Part shown: in pieces, positions 27,133 to 37,450 of the stretch | How the letters are laid out: the number at the start of each line of letters is the position of its first letter | How positions within the stretch are numbered: the stretch's first letter is position 1 | Assembly (NCBI RefSeq): GCF_022631235.3 | Contig: NZ_CP093310.2 | Coordinates: forward strand, 2,418,001-2,482,000 | Length of the DNA stretch: 64,000 nucleotides | Source of the DNA: Psychrobacter raelei | GTDB taxonomy: Bacteria > Pseudomonadota > Gammaproteobacteria > Pseudomonadales > Moraxellaceae | Direction: 5' to 3' | The notes under the pieces: model-generated | Databases searched by the model: none | The model's input: the letters and a program-made list of their open reading frames with translations, nothing else | What the model was told of the DNA's origin: nothing | Made by a program: the position numbers and the translations under genes

Positions 27133-27564
27133 TTATTTAGCAGAGTCTTGGCAGTCCTCATTCGGACATAAGCCATAAAGTACCAAGGAGTGACCTGATA
27201 ACCTAAAGCCATGCTCCTGAGCCACTTTTAATTGCTCTTGTTCGATATTCTCGTTATGGAATTCAACAATGGTGCCACACACATCACACACCAGATGGTC
27301 ATGATGTTCTTCTTGAGTGATTTCAAATACTGACAGATTATTTTCAAAGTTATGGCGCTCAACGATACCGGCCTGCTCAAACTGAGTCAGCACACGGTAA
27401 ACGGTGGCTAAGCCCACATCTTCACCTTGCTCGATTAAAGCTTTATAAACCTCCTCGGCACTCATATGATGATGCTCAGCACTTTCTAATAGCTCAAGAA
27501 TCTTGATACGAGGCAAAGTAATCTTTAATCCTGCTTTACGTAAATCCTGATTGGTAAATTTCAT
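27133..27564 (-). CDS. fur: Ferric uptake regulator
   Basis: Fe(II)-dependent repressor of iron uptake genes. The 143 residues show the winged-helix GLKITLPRIKILELLESA, HHMSAEEVYKAL and VGLATVYRVLTQFEQAGIV, then the metal-site HHDHLVCDVCGTIVEF and a C-terminal CPNEDCQ. Length and motifs are those of gammaproteobacterial Fur rather than Zur. It is divergent from bamE, a common arrangement in pseudomonads and xanthomonads. I see no strong 19-bp Fur box in the intergenic region. Confidence 0.95.
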   Translation of the reverse strand: MKFTNQDLRKAGLKITLPRIKILELLESAEHHHMSAEEVYKALIEQGEDVGLATVYRVLTQFEQAGIVERHNFENNLSVFEITQEEHHDHLVCDVCGTIVEFHNENIEQEQLKVAQEHGFRLSGHSLVLYGLCPNEDCQDSAK

Positions 27565-27848
27565 TGCGATCCTTATGACGTTATAATTGATGAACGGAAC
27601 CTAAGATAAGATAACCAATTAATGCAAAATTTAGTTAAATAGTCTCGTAAGTGGTAGGCAATTGCAAGTAATTGACGTATCATTTATCAAAATCCAGCTT
27701 TTATGACATCCGCTGGTCTAACTTTGTTATCTTACCGAAACTTAATATCATTTTATAATTACCAAACTACTGGTAATTCTAGTCACTGTCTTTAATCGCT
27801 ATGACCCAACTCTAGCGATCACAATGGGTAACTCTAAAACGTGAAATT

Positions 27849-28223
27849 ATGAATATATTAAAACACTTACTTTATCCTATCGCTCTTACTGCTACTTTGA
27901 CACTGACCGGTTGTTCTTGGTTTAGCGTATATACCATTGACCTGCCTCAGGGCACTCCGATCACTCAAAGCCAAGCCCAGCAAATCCAACCTGGCATGAC
28001 AAAAAACCAAGTGCTTTACTACATCGGTAGTCCCGCCATGCGTGACTCACTTGCGCCAAATCGTTGGGATTACATCTATGATTATAAGCCAGGCACTTAC
28101 GGTAAACGTGAAGGCAAACAAATAATCAAAAATGCCAGTCAACATCTTATCATTTATTTCGATGATGCCGATACTGTTATAAAAGTAGAGGGTGTTGAGA
28201 GCTTACCACAAACCAAGCCATAA
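27849..28223 (+). CDS. bamE: Outer-membrane assembly lipoprotein BamE
   Basis: Lipoprotein subunit of the BAM complex that inserts beta-barrel proteins. Signal peptide with lipobox LTLTGC (Cys22), then YTIDLPQGTPITQSQAQQI, QPGMTKNQVLYYIGSP and NRWDYIYDYKPG, the SmpA/OmlA signature. 124 residues, normal length. Divergent from fur and convergent with rnfH, as in related genomes where smpA, rnfH and fur are neighbours. Confidence 0.94.
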   Translation: MNILKHLLYPIALTATLTLTGCSWFSVYTIDLPQGTPITQSQAQQIQPGMTKNQVLYYIGSPAMRDSLAPNRWDYIYDYKPGTYGKREGKQIIKNASQHLIIYFDDADTVIKVEGVESLPQTKP

Positions 28224-28424
28224 TATTTATTGCGCCTTGGCCATTAATGTGTCATACGTGCTGTTAACCAAAAAGCTTGGATTAACAGCACTGACTTCAT
28301 ATTCAATAAGCCGACACCATTTGTGGGCTCATGTCTAACTTGCTGCTCTAACTTTATACCCTTAGTTTAGCCTCAAGTATCTCAAAGTTATTTTCTATTC
28401 TTGTTTGATTGTTGTTGCGGCAAT

Positions 28425-28763
28425 TTATTGCACCGCTCTTTTTTTGCGTTTGCGCATGGGATCAATGGTCAGCGGACGATATATTTCTATGCGGTCATGT
28501 GCTTGTAGCTCATAGCTGAGCAGCTTTTTTTGAGAAAACACACCAACCCACCAGTTTTTATTGTCCACTTGGGTATCGTCTTTGTGCGCCTCACACCACA
28601 GCTTTAATTGTGGATACACCTCAAGCCACCCTGCCTGCTGCAGCGCCTGCAATAATAAGGTGCCCGCTTTTACTTGCATCTCAAGATACACCGTGTCAGT
28701 GGGCTGTGCTGGATTGGGCGAGTAAGCAAGACTGATGGGAATAAGACTCATTGATGTGTTCAT
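28425..28763 (-). CDS. rnfH: RnfH family protein
   Basis: Small ubiquitin-fold protein of the RnfH (UPF0125) family, often near bamE. From the ATG at 28761-28763: ISLAYSPNPAQPTDTVYLEMQ, VGVFSQKKLLSYELQAHDRIEIYRPLTIDPM and a basic tail RKRKKRA. 113 residues. Its ATG overlaps the TGA of the upstream permease gene (ATGA), indicating translational coupling. The precise role is unknown. Confidence 0.88.
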   Translation of the reverse strand: MNTSMSLIPISLAYSPNPAQPTDTVYLEMQVKAGTLLLQALQQAGWLEVYPQLKLWCEAHKDDTQVDNKNWWVGVFSQKKLLSYELQAHDRIEIYRPLTIDPMRKRKKRAVQ

Positions 28764-29881
28764 GAGACAAACCAACCTACCACCGCGGCAATAATAAGCG
28801 CAGGCACTAGGATACGAATGGCCACACGCCATAAGTTATAAATGCCTTCTGACTTGAAGTTCAATGATTTGCGCATGTGGCTAATTTTCATCAACCAGCC
28901 TGAGAATATTGCCAAAACCAGAGCACTTAACACGCTTAGCGCAACCAACAGCATCGTCAATACTTTAGGGGTCGCTATCACTACCAATAAGATGGTCAGT
29001 ACTATACTAATGACAGTTGCGATGCCTAATCCAAAACGGCCAAAGCGGGTGGCGATTTGGCTACTGGCGTAATGCATAAAAAATGCCCCGGCTGCCAAGA
29101 CGCCCAGCGCATATACCAAAGCAGTAACAGGCGCAAAGCTGGTGCTACTAAAAATCAGCGCCACACTGCCGATAACCAACTGAGTTAGCCAGATAGGTAA
29201 CACTGTTTTGGTCGCAATCTCTCGCGTATTGCGGCCCGCTTCAGCACTGTGATTAGGGTCACGGCTTACTAAAGGATTATTAAACCAGTAAAGACCTGTG
29301 CCGACACCGACACTGACCAGCGCCAAAGTCACCGCTCTTGCCCACTCTCCTAGGCTGCTCTCAGTCATTATGAGCGCCAATGAAGATAAATTGGGTAGCG
29401 CTGCCATCACAAAAGCAATGGCAATTAGGGCCAAAGACGCAACCAAGGTAGTGGCGCCAAGCAGACTTAATAGTCCCGCTATCACCACCATACCGACCGC
29501 CAACGCATAGCCTGGGATATCCAAGGACATGCCCATTTGTGCCGTTGCTTCAAGCACATTGTTACTGACCGCATTGATACTTAGAGCCGCTACTACCAAG
29601 GACAATAGCACCGTTAGCCAGACAAAGCTGCGCCATATTGGTGTGGTATCTGCTTGGCGGGTCAACTCTTGTATGCCTTGAGCGGGCGTCTTTTGGCTGC
29701 GGTGTGCCAAGCCAATTTCTGCATACAATAGCGGTAGGCCGACCACTACCATGGCCACCAGCCACATCAGCCAGAAGTCTAATTGGCCGGCAGGGCTAGG
29801 AACGAACCATCTAAATAACAATAAAGGCAGTAGTGCAGCAATAAACAAAGAAGCAAAACGGTTTTGCATGCTGATATCCAT
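28760..29881 (-). CDS. NSS/SNF-like membrane transporter
   Basis: Polytopic protein of 373 residues with about ten hydrophobic segments. The GLPLLYAEIGLAHRSQKTPAQGI stretch resembles the TM2-loop region of sodium:neurotransmitter symporters, and YNLWRVAIRILVPALI their C-terminal helix. It is shorter than bacterial NSS proteins (about 440-500) and lacks a clear TM1 sodium-site motif, so it may be a degenerate or divergent member. Coupled by ATGA overlap to rnfH. The substrate is unknown. Confidence 0.6.
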   Translation of the reverse strand: MDISMQNRFASLFIAALLPLLLFRWFVPSPAGQLDFWLMWLVAMVVVGLPLLYAEIGLAHRSQKTPAQGIQELTRQADTTPIWRSFVWLTVLLSLVVAALSINAVSNNVLEATAQMGMSLDIPGYALAVGMVVIAGLLSLLGATTLVASLALIAIAFVMAALPNLSSLALIMTESSLGEWARAVTLALVSVGVGTGLYWFNNPLVSRDPNHSAEAGRNTREIATKTVLPIWLTQLVIGSVALIFSSTSFAPVTALVYALGVLAAGAFFMHYASSQIATRFGRFGLGIATVISIVLTILLVVIATPKVLTMLLVALSVLSALVLAIFSGWLMKISHMRKSLNFKSEGIYNLWRVAIRILVPALIIAAVVGWFVS

Positions 29882-30045
29882 GGATTAAAGTTTGTAATTA
29901 AGAGCAAGCTAATTTAACAACCAGCCAATTTAAAAGTAAGCTAGAGCCTAAAACGTTGGGGCTAATTACGCAATTTAAACCACTAAGTGAGGTTTAAATC
30001 CCAATTTAAGCACAAAATAAGCCAGAAAATAATAACACCCATAAT

Positions 30046-30070
30046 AACAAAAACCCCGAAGAACGGGGTT
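30046..30070 (-). terminator. Intrinsic terminator of the cytochrome c4 gene
   Basis: On the minus strand AACCCCG-TTCTT-CGGGGTT followed by a T run, about 60 bp after the stop. Confidence 0.85.
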
Positions 30071-30128
30071 GATGTTTGATGATATCTTTTAGGCCAAACT
30101 TAATAAGCAAGTAGGTCCTGATATCGGC

Positions 30129-30794
30129 TTAGTGAACCGCACCAATGAACTGTGACAATACTTTGATATCACGGTCAGACAGTCGAGAGGCCACAACCTG
30201 CATCATGCCTTTGTCACCCTCTTTGGCTGAGTCGTTAATACGCTTTTGATCACGTGTTACATCATCTTCACGACCTGCTGCACGGAACGCTTTAAGCTGA
30301 ATGCCTAAGTATTCTGGATGCTGACCGCCAATACGTGGGAAGCCTGCATAACCATTACCTAAGCCTTTAGGATCATGACAACCGGCACAAGCAATAACGC
30401 CGCGCTTTTTATCACCGCCTAAGAACAGCTTGCTACCTTCAGCGGCAGTTGCTGGGTTACCCGCGAAAGCACCCCAAGGTTTTTGCTGTGAGAAATAACC
30501 TGCTACGTTGGCTAAATCCTGCTCAGACAAAGCAGAAATCTGTGCCTGCATGATACCGTTAACACGATATCCGGTTTTAAAATCTCTTAACTGTTTAAAC
30601 AAATAACGCACATTTTGGCCACCCAAGTTTGGCTGAGTAGGCACAACACTAACGCCAGTCATACCATGACAGGCAGCGCAGTTGTTTTCAACAATTTTTT
30701 GACCTGCCGCAACATCATATTTAGGGACAATAAGGGCTGCGCTGGCGCTGATACTGGCAATACATAGGCTGGTGGCAACGAGCAATTTTTTCAT
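30129..30794 (-). CDS. Cytochrome c4-type dihaem protein
   Basis: Periplasmic dihaem electron carrier to terminal oxidases. A signal peptide ends near ASISASA, then two class I haem domains: CAACH near residue 39 and CAGCH near residue 136. Distal methionines are likely in GIMQAQIS and GMMQVVASR. 221 residues, typical of cytochrome c4. It is a monocistronic unit upstream of another cytochrome gene on the same strand. Confidence 0.93.
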   Translation of the reverse strand: MKKLLVATSLCIASISASAALIVPKYDVAAGQKIVENNCAACHGMTGVSVVPTQPNLGGQNVRYLFKQLRDFKTGYRVNGIMQAQISALSEQDLANVAGYFSQQKPWGAFAGNPATAAEGSKLFLGGDKKRGVIACAGCHDPKGLGNGYAGFPRIGGQHPEYLGIQLKAFRAAGREDDVTRDQKRINDSAKEGDKGMMQVVASRLSDRDIKVLSQFIGAVH

Positions 30795-31209
30795 TGTAGT
30801 CTAATCCTACTAAGTCTTTCATGCGGTAGCTAAATAACTATAACCCTTGACCATAACCAAGCTGCTGAAGTAATTACAGTGTCAGCAGCAACAATAATGA
30901 CTGCGTTACGCCAAATTTAGGCCCAAGCGCTCAGCATATGGTTTAAGTTATAATCACTCACAGAGAATAATTAATACCATTATTATATCAATAGTTTTGT
31001 AAAAATAGCTACCCATCCGTGACATATTAGTCAAAGCACAGCAATAATTAGCGCCCATACTACAGCATAAGGGCAATAACACCCAAAAAAGCCCTGATAT
31101 TATCAGGGCTTTAGCTGATAGTCTCAGCATTTTTTAAATAATATTTAGGGTCGATTGTTTTAGTTGTAATTAACTATTGCCCCGTTTTTATTTAAGGCTA
31201 AACAAAGCA
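30795..31209. other. Gap between the two cytochrome genes
   Basis: About 415 bp without a credible ORF. It contains the terminator of the upstream c5-type gene (31088-31112) and presumably the cytochrome c4 promoter. Confidence 0.5.
31088..31112 (-). terminator. Intrinsic terminator of the cytochrome c5-type gene
   Basis: AGCCCTGATA-T-TATCAGGGCT hairpin with a T run in the minus direction, about 100 bp past the stop. Confidence 0.75.
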
Positions 31210-31518
31210 CTACTTGGACATAAATTCAATCAAAGCGGCATAGTCAGCGCTAGACTTACAGTCATTGCAAAGCCCGCCTGCAGGCATTTGTTTTCCACCA
31301 TTTCTAACCGACTGTACCAAAGCTGGCATGCCTTTTTCTGCTTTTAATTTCGCCCAAACCGCAGTATCGCCTGTTTTTGGGGCATTAAGTGCACCGGTAT
31401 CGTGGCAAGCGGCGCAGCTGGCTTCATAACGCTGAGCAACATCGGCATTGCCCAATATAGGGGCACCGCTGAGTAATATCCCGGCTATTAATGGCATCAT
31501 GGCTTTATTAAATTTCAT
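31210..31518 (-). CDS. Cytochrome c5-type monohaem protein
   Basis: Small periplasmic class I cytochrome. From the ATG at 31516-31518, which has AAGGAGAAC upstream, a signal peptide ends near ILGNA. Then come the haem site SCAACHDTGALNAPKTGD, the methionine ligand in GGKQMPAGG and CNDCK, the extra Cys pair typical of cytochrome c5. 102 residues. The open frame reaches 31593, but the extra N-terminus has no ribosome site. Confidence 0.9.
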   Translation of the reverse strand: MKFNKAMMPLIAGILLSGAPILGNADVAQRYEASCAACHDTGALNAPKTGDTAVWAKLKAEKGMPALVQSVRNGGKQMPAGGLCNDCKSSADYAALIEFMSK

Positions 31519-32230
31519 TTTTGTTCTCCTTACCTTCGAATGCACCAGCGTGCTGGCAGACTTTGAGTCAATGTTTCGGCCTAAGGTATTCAATTTGAGT
31601 GATGTCTTGGCTTTAACGGATTCGAGGTATCGTACAAAGGGTTAGAATATCTGAGATTATTTATCGAACAGGATGCTTATGTTATGTGATCGCTTATCGC
31701 ACCCTTTAAAATCAGTAAACAGATATTCACTTAAATACTATTATGAAGGCATTTGTTTAAATTTCAATTAATAACTGACCAGCGTGATAAACTTTTTGTA
31801 ACCCCTCTTTGTGCAAGAGGCTTTGCCGACCTAGTTATTTAATACACTTATAATAGCATTTTATGGCCACTTTTTAGGTCTATAATGTCAATCAATGGGT
31901 TTAATAAAACTAAATATTAACACCTTATATTTTATTTTTATTAAATACTGTGCTTTTCAAAGTTACATCCGAGCAAAAAAAATAACACTTTTGACGGGTA
32001 ACTCAGCACTGACATGCCTCATTATTCAAGCTATAAAGGGGGGCTATTATCATTCAAGCGTAAGACTGGTTATAATGGGGATAGTTATAAATTTGAGCTG
32101 ACTGCCCACTTATCTGCCTTTATAGGTAACTATTCTTATATACTTGCCTTTTATTGAATATCTAATTTGCCTTTATTAACTGTTAGTATGTATCTATTTT
32201 TATTATTTAGTTCAAAACTTGAGACACCCT
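31519..32230. other. Divergent gap, cytochrome c5-type / engB
   Basis: About 710 bp, very A/T rich. A 68-codon frame at 31895-32101 has no ribosome site and no protein-like composition, so I treat the region as non-coding. Promoters for both neighbours are expected. Confidence 0.5.
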
Positions 32231-32929
32231 ATGGCTAATGCACCAAAGACCAAAAAACCCAAAGCACCTCAATATATTGCGCCAGAATCGGCTTCTGACT
32301 TATCACATTTGTCTCCCAGAAAGCGCTTAGAACAAACTGAGTTTTTGATGTCAGCGCCTACTTTTAAGCTGTGTCCACCTGACACCGGCTATGAAGTGGC
32401 TTTTGCTGGCCGCTCAAACGCAGGCAAATCTTCAGCCATCAATGTATTGACCAATCAGCGCCAATTGGCCCGCTCTTCAAAGACACCGGGACGCACCCAG
32501 ATGATTAACTTCTTTACCATAGGTAATGAAGAAGCACGGTTGGTGGATCTGCCAGGTTATGGCTATGCCGCTGTGCCTGAGAAAATGAAGCTGGTATGGC
32601 AAACTGAACTTGAAGAGTACTTAGTGTCACGTGAGAGCTTGGCAGGTTTGGTACTGTTAATGGACAGCCGCCATCCGCTAAAGTTCTTCGATGAGCAGAT
32701 GCTACGCTGGGCCAAAGATGGTGAACTACCTGTGCATGTTTTACTCACTAAAGCCGATAAGTTTAAATACGGTCCGGCCAAAAACATCTTATTACAGACC
32801 AAACGAGAGCTTGAAAAACTCGATTTGCCCTTTTCGATTCAGCTTTTCTCCTCTCTAAAAAAAGAAGGTATCGATGAGCTGTCTGAAGTCATGGGCCGCT
32901 GGTTAAGAATTGATGGCCAAGCTGAGTAA
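32231..32929 (+). CDS. engB: Ribosome-biogenesis GTPase EngB (YsxC/YihA)
   Basis: Essential TRAFAC GTPase of 50S assembly. The 232 residues have an N-terminal basic tail, then [19 protein letters not shown] (G1), [13 protein letters not shown] (G2), [16 protein letters not shown] (G3), LLTKADKF (G4) and the C-terminal [12 protein letters not shown] (G5). The ATG at 32231 is preferred over an upstream TTG. It stands alone upstream of ileS. Confidence 0.95.
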   Translation: MANAPKTKKPKAPQYIAPESASDLSHLSPRKRLEQTEFLMSAPTFKLCPPDTGYEVAFAGRSNAGKSSAINVLTNQRQLARSSKTPGRTQMINFFTIGNEEARLVDLPGYGYAAVPEKMKLVWQTELEEYLVSRESLAGLVLLMDSRHPLKFFDEQMLRWAKDGELPVHVLLTKADKFKYGPAKNILLQTKRELEKLDLPFSIQLFSSLKKEGIDELSEVMGRWLRIDGQAE

Positions 32930-33197
32930 ATCTACAACCTGAATTTTGTGCCAATTACCCTTAAGCTAGGTTTTATTTTATAATGAGGATGTTTTGACTC
33001 ATTTATGTGGCCAGTGGCCTATGATTTGATATTTAATAACGCTGGCCCAACCTATTTAAACATTGACCTATTGAGATTAAGGTAGCGCTCATAGCCTGCG
33101 CCATAGCTTCAAAGCTTTTCATATTTTATAGCCCCCTTTGAAGGTATTGAGCGTATATTTTAACTTTTGTTTTAACTTAACATATAAGACGGCTTCT

Positions 33198-36038
33198 ATG
33201 ACTGATTCAACGACTTCAACCCCCGATTACAAAGACACGCTAAACCTTGCAGACACAGCCTTTCCAATGCGAGGTAACTTGGCCAACCGCGAACCTGATT
33301 GGCTAAAAGCTTGGGAAGCAGATGATGTGTACGGCAAAATTCGTCAAGCAAAAGCCGGACGTGAAAAATACATTTTGCACGATGGCCCTCCATACGCCAA
33401 TGGCCAAATTCACTTAGGCCATGCAGTAAACAAAGTCTTAAAAGATATTATTGTTAAGTCCAAAACACTTTCAGGCTTCGATGCGCCTTATGTACCGGGC
33501 TGGGATTGTCACGGTCTGCCTATCGAACAAAAAGTAGAAGCTAAAGTCGGCAAAGTGGGTCAAAAAGTATCTGCCACTGAATTTCGTGGCCTATGCCGTG
33601 AATATGCACGTAGCCAAGTTGAGCTACAAATGGCTGACTTTAAGCGTCTGGGCGTATTTGGCGACTGGAATAACCCTTATCTGACCATGAACTTTCACCA
33701 AGAGGCCAACATTGTACGCGCCTTAGGTAAGATCTACGCCAATGGCTATGTCACCCGCGGCATGAAGCCTGTAAACTGGTGTCTAGATTGTGGCTCATCA
33801 CTGGCTGAGGCGGAAGTGGAGTATGAGGATAAAACCTCAGATGCTATCTATGTGGCTTTTGACTTAGTGGACCCAAGTCAAGTTTTGCCAGAGGGCAATA
33901 ACGACAAAACCTCAGCGGTTATTTGGACGACTACCCCTTGGACCTTGCCGGCCAACCAGGCCATCGCGGTCAGCGCGGAGGTTGAATACAGTGTGGTGAA
34001 GACCAGCAAAGGCAACCTTATTATTGCCAGCGAACTGGTGGATAGCGCCCTACAAGCCTTTGGTCTAGACAACCAAGGCGTTATCACCACCCTAAGCGGC
34101 GATAAACTAGAGCTGATAAAAGCGCAGCACCCGCTTATCGCTGAGCGTCAAGTGCCCATCATTTTGGGCGATCATGTGACCACTGATAGTGGTACTGGCC
34201 TAGTGCATACAGCACCTGCACATGGTGCCGACGACTATATTGTCAGCCTACGCTACAACCTATCTGTCGTAAACCCTGTGGCGGGCAATGGCGTGTATTT
34301 AGACACCGCCAAAGTCTTCGTGGGCGAGCATATTTATAAGGCTCAGCCAAAGATTATTGCCCAATTACATGACAGCGGTCATCTGCTAAAACATTATAAG
34401 ATGGAGCACAGCTATCCGCATTGCTGGCGCCATAAGACCCCTATTATTTTCCGTGCCACACCGCAGTGGTTTATCCGCATGGACCATCAAGTAGCCGGTC
34501 GCAATAATACCTTACGTGAGCAAACTCTGACCGATATTCCAAACGTCACTTGGACACCGGCATGGGGGCAGAACCGTATCGAATCTATGGTCGCAGGCCG
34601 CCCTGATTGGTGTATCTCACGTCAGCGTACTTGGGGCGTCCCTATTCCCTTCTTCACCCATAAAGACACCGATGAGCTGCACCCTAATACGCTTGAGCTG
34701 ATGGAAGACATTGCACAGCTGATCGAAAAAGGTGGCGTGGAAGCTTGGTTTGATGCGGATGCCAAAGATTTCATTGGTGATGATGCCAATGACTATGTCA
34801 AATCGACCGATACTTTAGATGTGTGGTTTGACTCAGGTACCACACACTTTGCCGTGTTAGAACAAGATGATGCGCTGGTCAATCCAGCCGATATGTATCT
34901 TGAAGGCTCAGATCAGCATCGCGGCTGGTTCCAGACTTCGTTACTAACCTCAGAGGCGATGTATGGCCGAGCGCCGTATAAGCAAGTGTTGACTCACGGC
35001 TTCGTGGTGGATGAAAATGGCCGCAAGATGAGTAAATCTTTGGGTAATATCATCAACCCCCAAGATGAGATCAACAAGACCGGCGCTGATATGCTACGTA
35101 TGTGGATCGCCTCAAGTGATTACCGCTATGAGATGAATGCTGGTAAACAGGCGTTCAAAGGCGCAACTGATATGTATCGTCGTATCCGTAATACTGTGCG
35201 CTTCTTACTGGCCAATACCGATGACTTCAATCCAGAAACTGACAGCCTAGAGATGGATGAGCTGGTAAGCTTGGATAAATACATCATGCTGCGTGCCCAA
35301 AAAGTGCAGCAAGCTATTATCACCGCTTATGATGCGATGGACTTTCACCAAGTGACTCAGCAAGTGACCGCGTTTTGTTCACAAGACTTGGGTGGTTTTT
35401 ATTTAGACATTATCAAAGACCGTCAGTACACCACCATGGCGCAGGGTAAACCTCGCCGCTCAGCACAAACGGCCATGTATCATATTGCTCATGCCTTGCT
35501 ACGCTGGATTGCCCCTATCTTAAGCTTTACCGCTCAAGAAGCTTGGGAAGCCTTACTAAAAGAGTGTGCAACAGGCGACAACGCTTATGTATTTACTCAA
35601 GAGTGGTATCAGCTGCCTGACTTTAGCATGCAAAAAATCAGTGAAGCGGACTGGGCAATTATCTTAGAGGCCAAAGACGCGATTAACAAGGTTATCGAGG
35701 GCGCCCGTGAAGCCAAGTTGATTAACGCCAACTTATCAGCGGCCGTCAGTATTTATACAGATGGTGATGTCTATAGCAGTCTGGCCAAGCTAGAAGATGA
35801 GCTGCGCTTTGTATTAATCACCAGCTCAGCGGCGCTGCATAAGCTTGATGACAATACCGTAGGTAATGAGACGGAGCTTGACAACCTACGTGTGGCGGTG
35901 ACCCCAGCCGAAGGCACCAAGTGTGTGCGCTGCTGGCACGTGCGTGATGATGTGGGCACCGACCCAAGTCATCCTGAAATTTGTACCCGCTGCGTCAGCA
36001 ACATCCAAGGTCCAGGCGAGGTTCGTCATTATGCCTAA
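33198..36038 (+). CDS. ileS: Isoleucyl-tRNA synthetase
   Basis: Class Ia synthetase that charges tRNA-Ile. The 946 residues show the HLGH form of the HIGH motif at about 72, the CP1 editing domain ([16 protein letters not shown]), KMSKS at about 610 and the C-terminal zinc site [12 protein letters not shown]...CTRC. This is the bacterial type-1 (mupirocin-sensitive) form. The start at 33198 is supported by the normal N-terminal sequence; the frame extends 20 codons further upstream. Its stop codon overlaps the start of lspA by 8 bp, so the two form an operon. Confidence 0.97.
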   Translation: MTDSTTSTPDYKDTLNLADTAFPMRGNLANREPDWLKAWEADDVYGKIRQAKAGREKYILHDGPPYANGQIHLGHAVNKVLKDIIVKSKTLSGFDAPYVPGWDCHGLPIEQKVEAKVGKVGQKVSATEFRGLCREYARSQVELQMADFKRLGVFGDWNNPYLTMNFHQEANIVRALGKIYANGYVTRGMKPVNWCLDCGSSLAEAEVEYEDKTSDAIYVAFDLVDPSQVLPEGNNDKTSAVIWTTTPWTLPANQAIAVSAEVEYSVVKTSKGNLIIASELVDSALQAFGLDNQGVITTLSGDKLELIKAQHPLIAERQVPIILGDHVTTDSGTGLVHTAPAHGADDYIVSLRYNLSVVNPVAGNGVYLDTAKVFVGEHIYKAQPKIIAQLHDSGHLLKHYKMEHSYPHCWRHKTPIIFRATPQWFIRMDHQVAGRNNTLREQTLTDIPNVTWTPAWGQNRIESMVAGRPDWCISRQRTWGVPIPFFTHKDTDELHPNTLELMEDIAQLIEKGGVEAWFDADAKDFIGDDANDYVKSTDTLDVWFDSGTTHFAVLEQDDALVNPADMYLEGSDQHRGWFQTSLLTSEAMYGRAPYKQVLTHGFVVDENGRKMSKSLGNIINPQDEINKTGADMLRMWIASSDYRYEMNAGKQAFKGATDMYRRIRNTVRFLLANTDDFNPETDSLEMDELVSLDKYIMLRAQKVQQAIITAYDAMDFHQVTQQVTAFCSQDLGGFYLDIIKDRQYTTMAQGKPRRSAQTAMYHIAHALLRWIAPILSFTAQEAWEALLKECATGDNAYVFTQEWYQLPDFSMQKISEADWAIILEAKDAINKVIEGAREAKLINANLSAAVSIYTDGDVYSSLAKLEDELRFVLITSSAALHKLDDNTVGNETELDNLRVAVTPAEGTKCVRCWHVRDDVGTDPSHPEICTRCVSNIQGPGEVRHYA

Positions 36039-36639
36039 GAATTCAGGCAATACCCAGTCAAGCTCTGATGCCGTAGAGACCAAGCCGGCCTATGCGACAG
36101 CCACGCCAGGGCTTAGCAAGCGCCCCAGACTGATTGCCAATGGGCCTCGAGCGCTGATGTGGTATTTGTTATCGCTACTGGTTATTGGTCTTGATCAGTG
36201 GACCAAGTGGATTGCCAATACCAAGCTTAATTTCCATGAGCCAGTACCGGTTATTGAGCCGATTTTAAATTGGACTTTGGCGTATAACTATGGCGCCGCT
36301 TTTAGCTTTTTGGCCGATCAAGGCGGCTGGCAAAAATGGTTTTTTGCTGGCTTGTCGTTGGCGATGTCTGTGTTTTTGGTGGTTTATCTGACCCGCGCCC
36401 CGCGCCAAGCCAAGCTGCTTAACGTGGGTCTGGCACTTATCTTAGGCGGTGCTATTGGTAATTTAATTGATCGGGTGCGCATCGGTAAGGTCATTGACTT
36501 TATCCATGTGCATTATGCTGATGTGTGGCATTACCCCATCTTTAACATCGCCGATATTGCAATTTGTGTGGGTGTGGCCATCGTGGTGATAGATATGCTA
36601 TTTTTAGAGGGCAAACGCAACACCAAATATCAGGCTTAG
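36031..36639 (+). CDS. lspA: Lipoprotein signal peptidase II
   Basis: Aspartyl protease of the inner membrane that cleaves prolipoproteins after lipidation. Four membrane segments. The catalytic blocks are [34 protein letters not shown] (first Asp region) and [11 protein letters not shown] (second Asp). 202 residues; about 35 N-terminal residues are an extra hydrophilic tail. The ATG lies inside the end of ileS. fkpB and ispH, usual next genes, are absent here. Confidence 0.95.
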   Translation: MPKNSGNTQSSSDAVETKPAYATATPGLSKRPRLIANGPRALMWYLLSLLVIGLDQWTKWIANTKLNFHEPVPVIEPILNWTLAYNYGAAFSFLADQGGWQKWFFAGLSLAMSVFLVVYLTRAPRQAKLLNVGLALILGGAIGNLIDRVRIGKVIDFIHVHYADVWHYPIFNIADIAICVGVAIVVIDMLFLEGKRNTKYQA

Positions 36640-36641
36640 GC

Positions 36642-36669
36642 CCGGCTACGCTTTACCGGCTACGTTGCA
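36642..36669. repeat. 14-bp imperfect tandem repeat
   Basis: CCGGCTACGCTTTA followed by CCGGCTACGTTGCA, immediately after the lspA stop. Confidence 0.7.
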
Positions 36670-36706
36670 ATAATTAGTTAGCTTTATTTACGCGTTAGTT
36701 TTTACC

Positions 36707-36745
36707 AAAAGCAGCAAGCCCGCTTATAGCGGGCTTGCTGCTTTT
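36707..36745. terminator. Bidirectional intrinsic terminator
   Basis: A perfect 17-bp stem (36707-36723 with 36729-36745) and 5-nt loop between the convergent lspA and DUF1294 genes. Confidence 0.92.
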
Positions 36746-36759
36746 TGCTGCGGCAGTTG

Positions 36760-37164
36760 TTATAAACGCGAGAGATCACCGCCTGAGATAAGATATAACA
36801 AGCCTGCCAAATTAATGAGCACTGTTAAATAATATCTCAGGCGAAACTTGGGCTTTTGGGTTTTATGACGCAGCTGATGTTGAGCGATCATAGCACCCAC
36901 CCAGCCTCCAAGCAGGCTCAGTACATGCAGTGTACTTTCAGGAATACGCCAGTTATGCTGCTGCGCCGCTTGCTTGTCTTTGGCATAGACAGCATAAGTC
37001 AGCACACCGATAACCACATACCAGCCTAACACATGCCAGCCAATACTGCCCTTGAATACTAATAAGCTTAGCACCCCATAAAATCCAAGCCCCATAAATA
37101 GCGGCTGCTTAGATTGAGGGCTGCGATGAGATTGGCTGCGCTTTTTTATCGAAGTTTTTTTCAT
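36760..37164 (-). CDS. DUF1294 family membrane protein
   Basis: 134-residue membrane protein with the DUF1294 hallmark segment YAKDKQAAQQHNWRIPESTLH followed by LLGGWVGAMIAQHQLRHKTQK. A basic N-terminus precedes three hydrophobic segments. In other bacteria this domain is often fused to a cold-shock domain; here it is alone. Function unknown. Confidence 0.85.
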   Translation of the reverse strand: MKKTSIKKRSQSHRSPQSKQPLFMGLGFYGVLSLLVFKGSIGWHVLGWYVVIGVLTYAVYAKDKQAAQQHNWRIPESTLHVLSLLGGWVGAMIAQHQLRHKTQKPKFRLRYYLTVLINLAGLLYLISGGDLSRL

Positions 37165-37371
37165 TTAAGCCTTGTTGTTCTACTGTATTTTGTATTGAAA
37201 TCAAGCTTGTATATCATTGCTGTCATCACCATAAATATCTATACCTGCCCGTTGATACGTTTGTCGTGGCCTGTGTATTAGCTTTTGCACTACGGTGCGG
37301 CAACAGTGATCATCACCGATATTTGTTATTCTAAGTATATTGTAGCAAAAACCATTTTTTGCCTATCCTTT

Positions 37372-37404
37372 GTTTATAGCGTGTTTATAGCGTGTTTATA
37401 TCGC
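37372..37404. repeat. 11-bp tandem repeat, three copies
   Basis: GTTTATAGCGT twice, then GTTTATATCGC, in the promoter region of the FAD oxidoreductase gene. Confidence 0.8.
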
Positions 37405-37450
37405 CCCTTTGATTTGGCGGCGCTAACCTTATTATCTAGACCTGACTATA

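Noticed and set aside
27565..27848. Fur box for autoregulation of fur.
   Set aside because: Only partial A/T matches (such as AAGATAAGATAA) are visible; nothing close to the 19-bp consensus.
31895..32101. 68-codon frame in the gap upstream of engB.
   Set aside because: No ribosome site, A/T-driven composition and no recognisable features.
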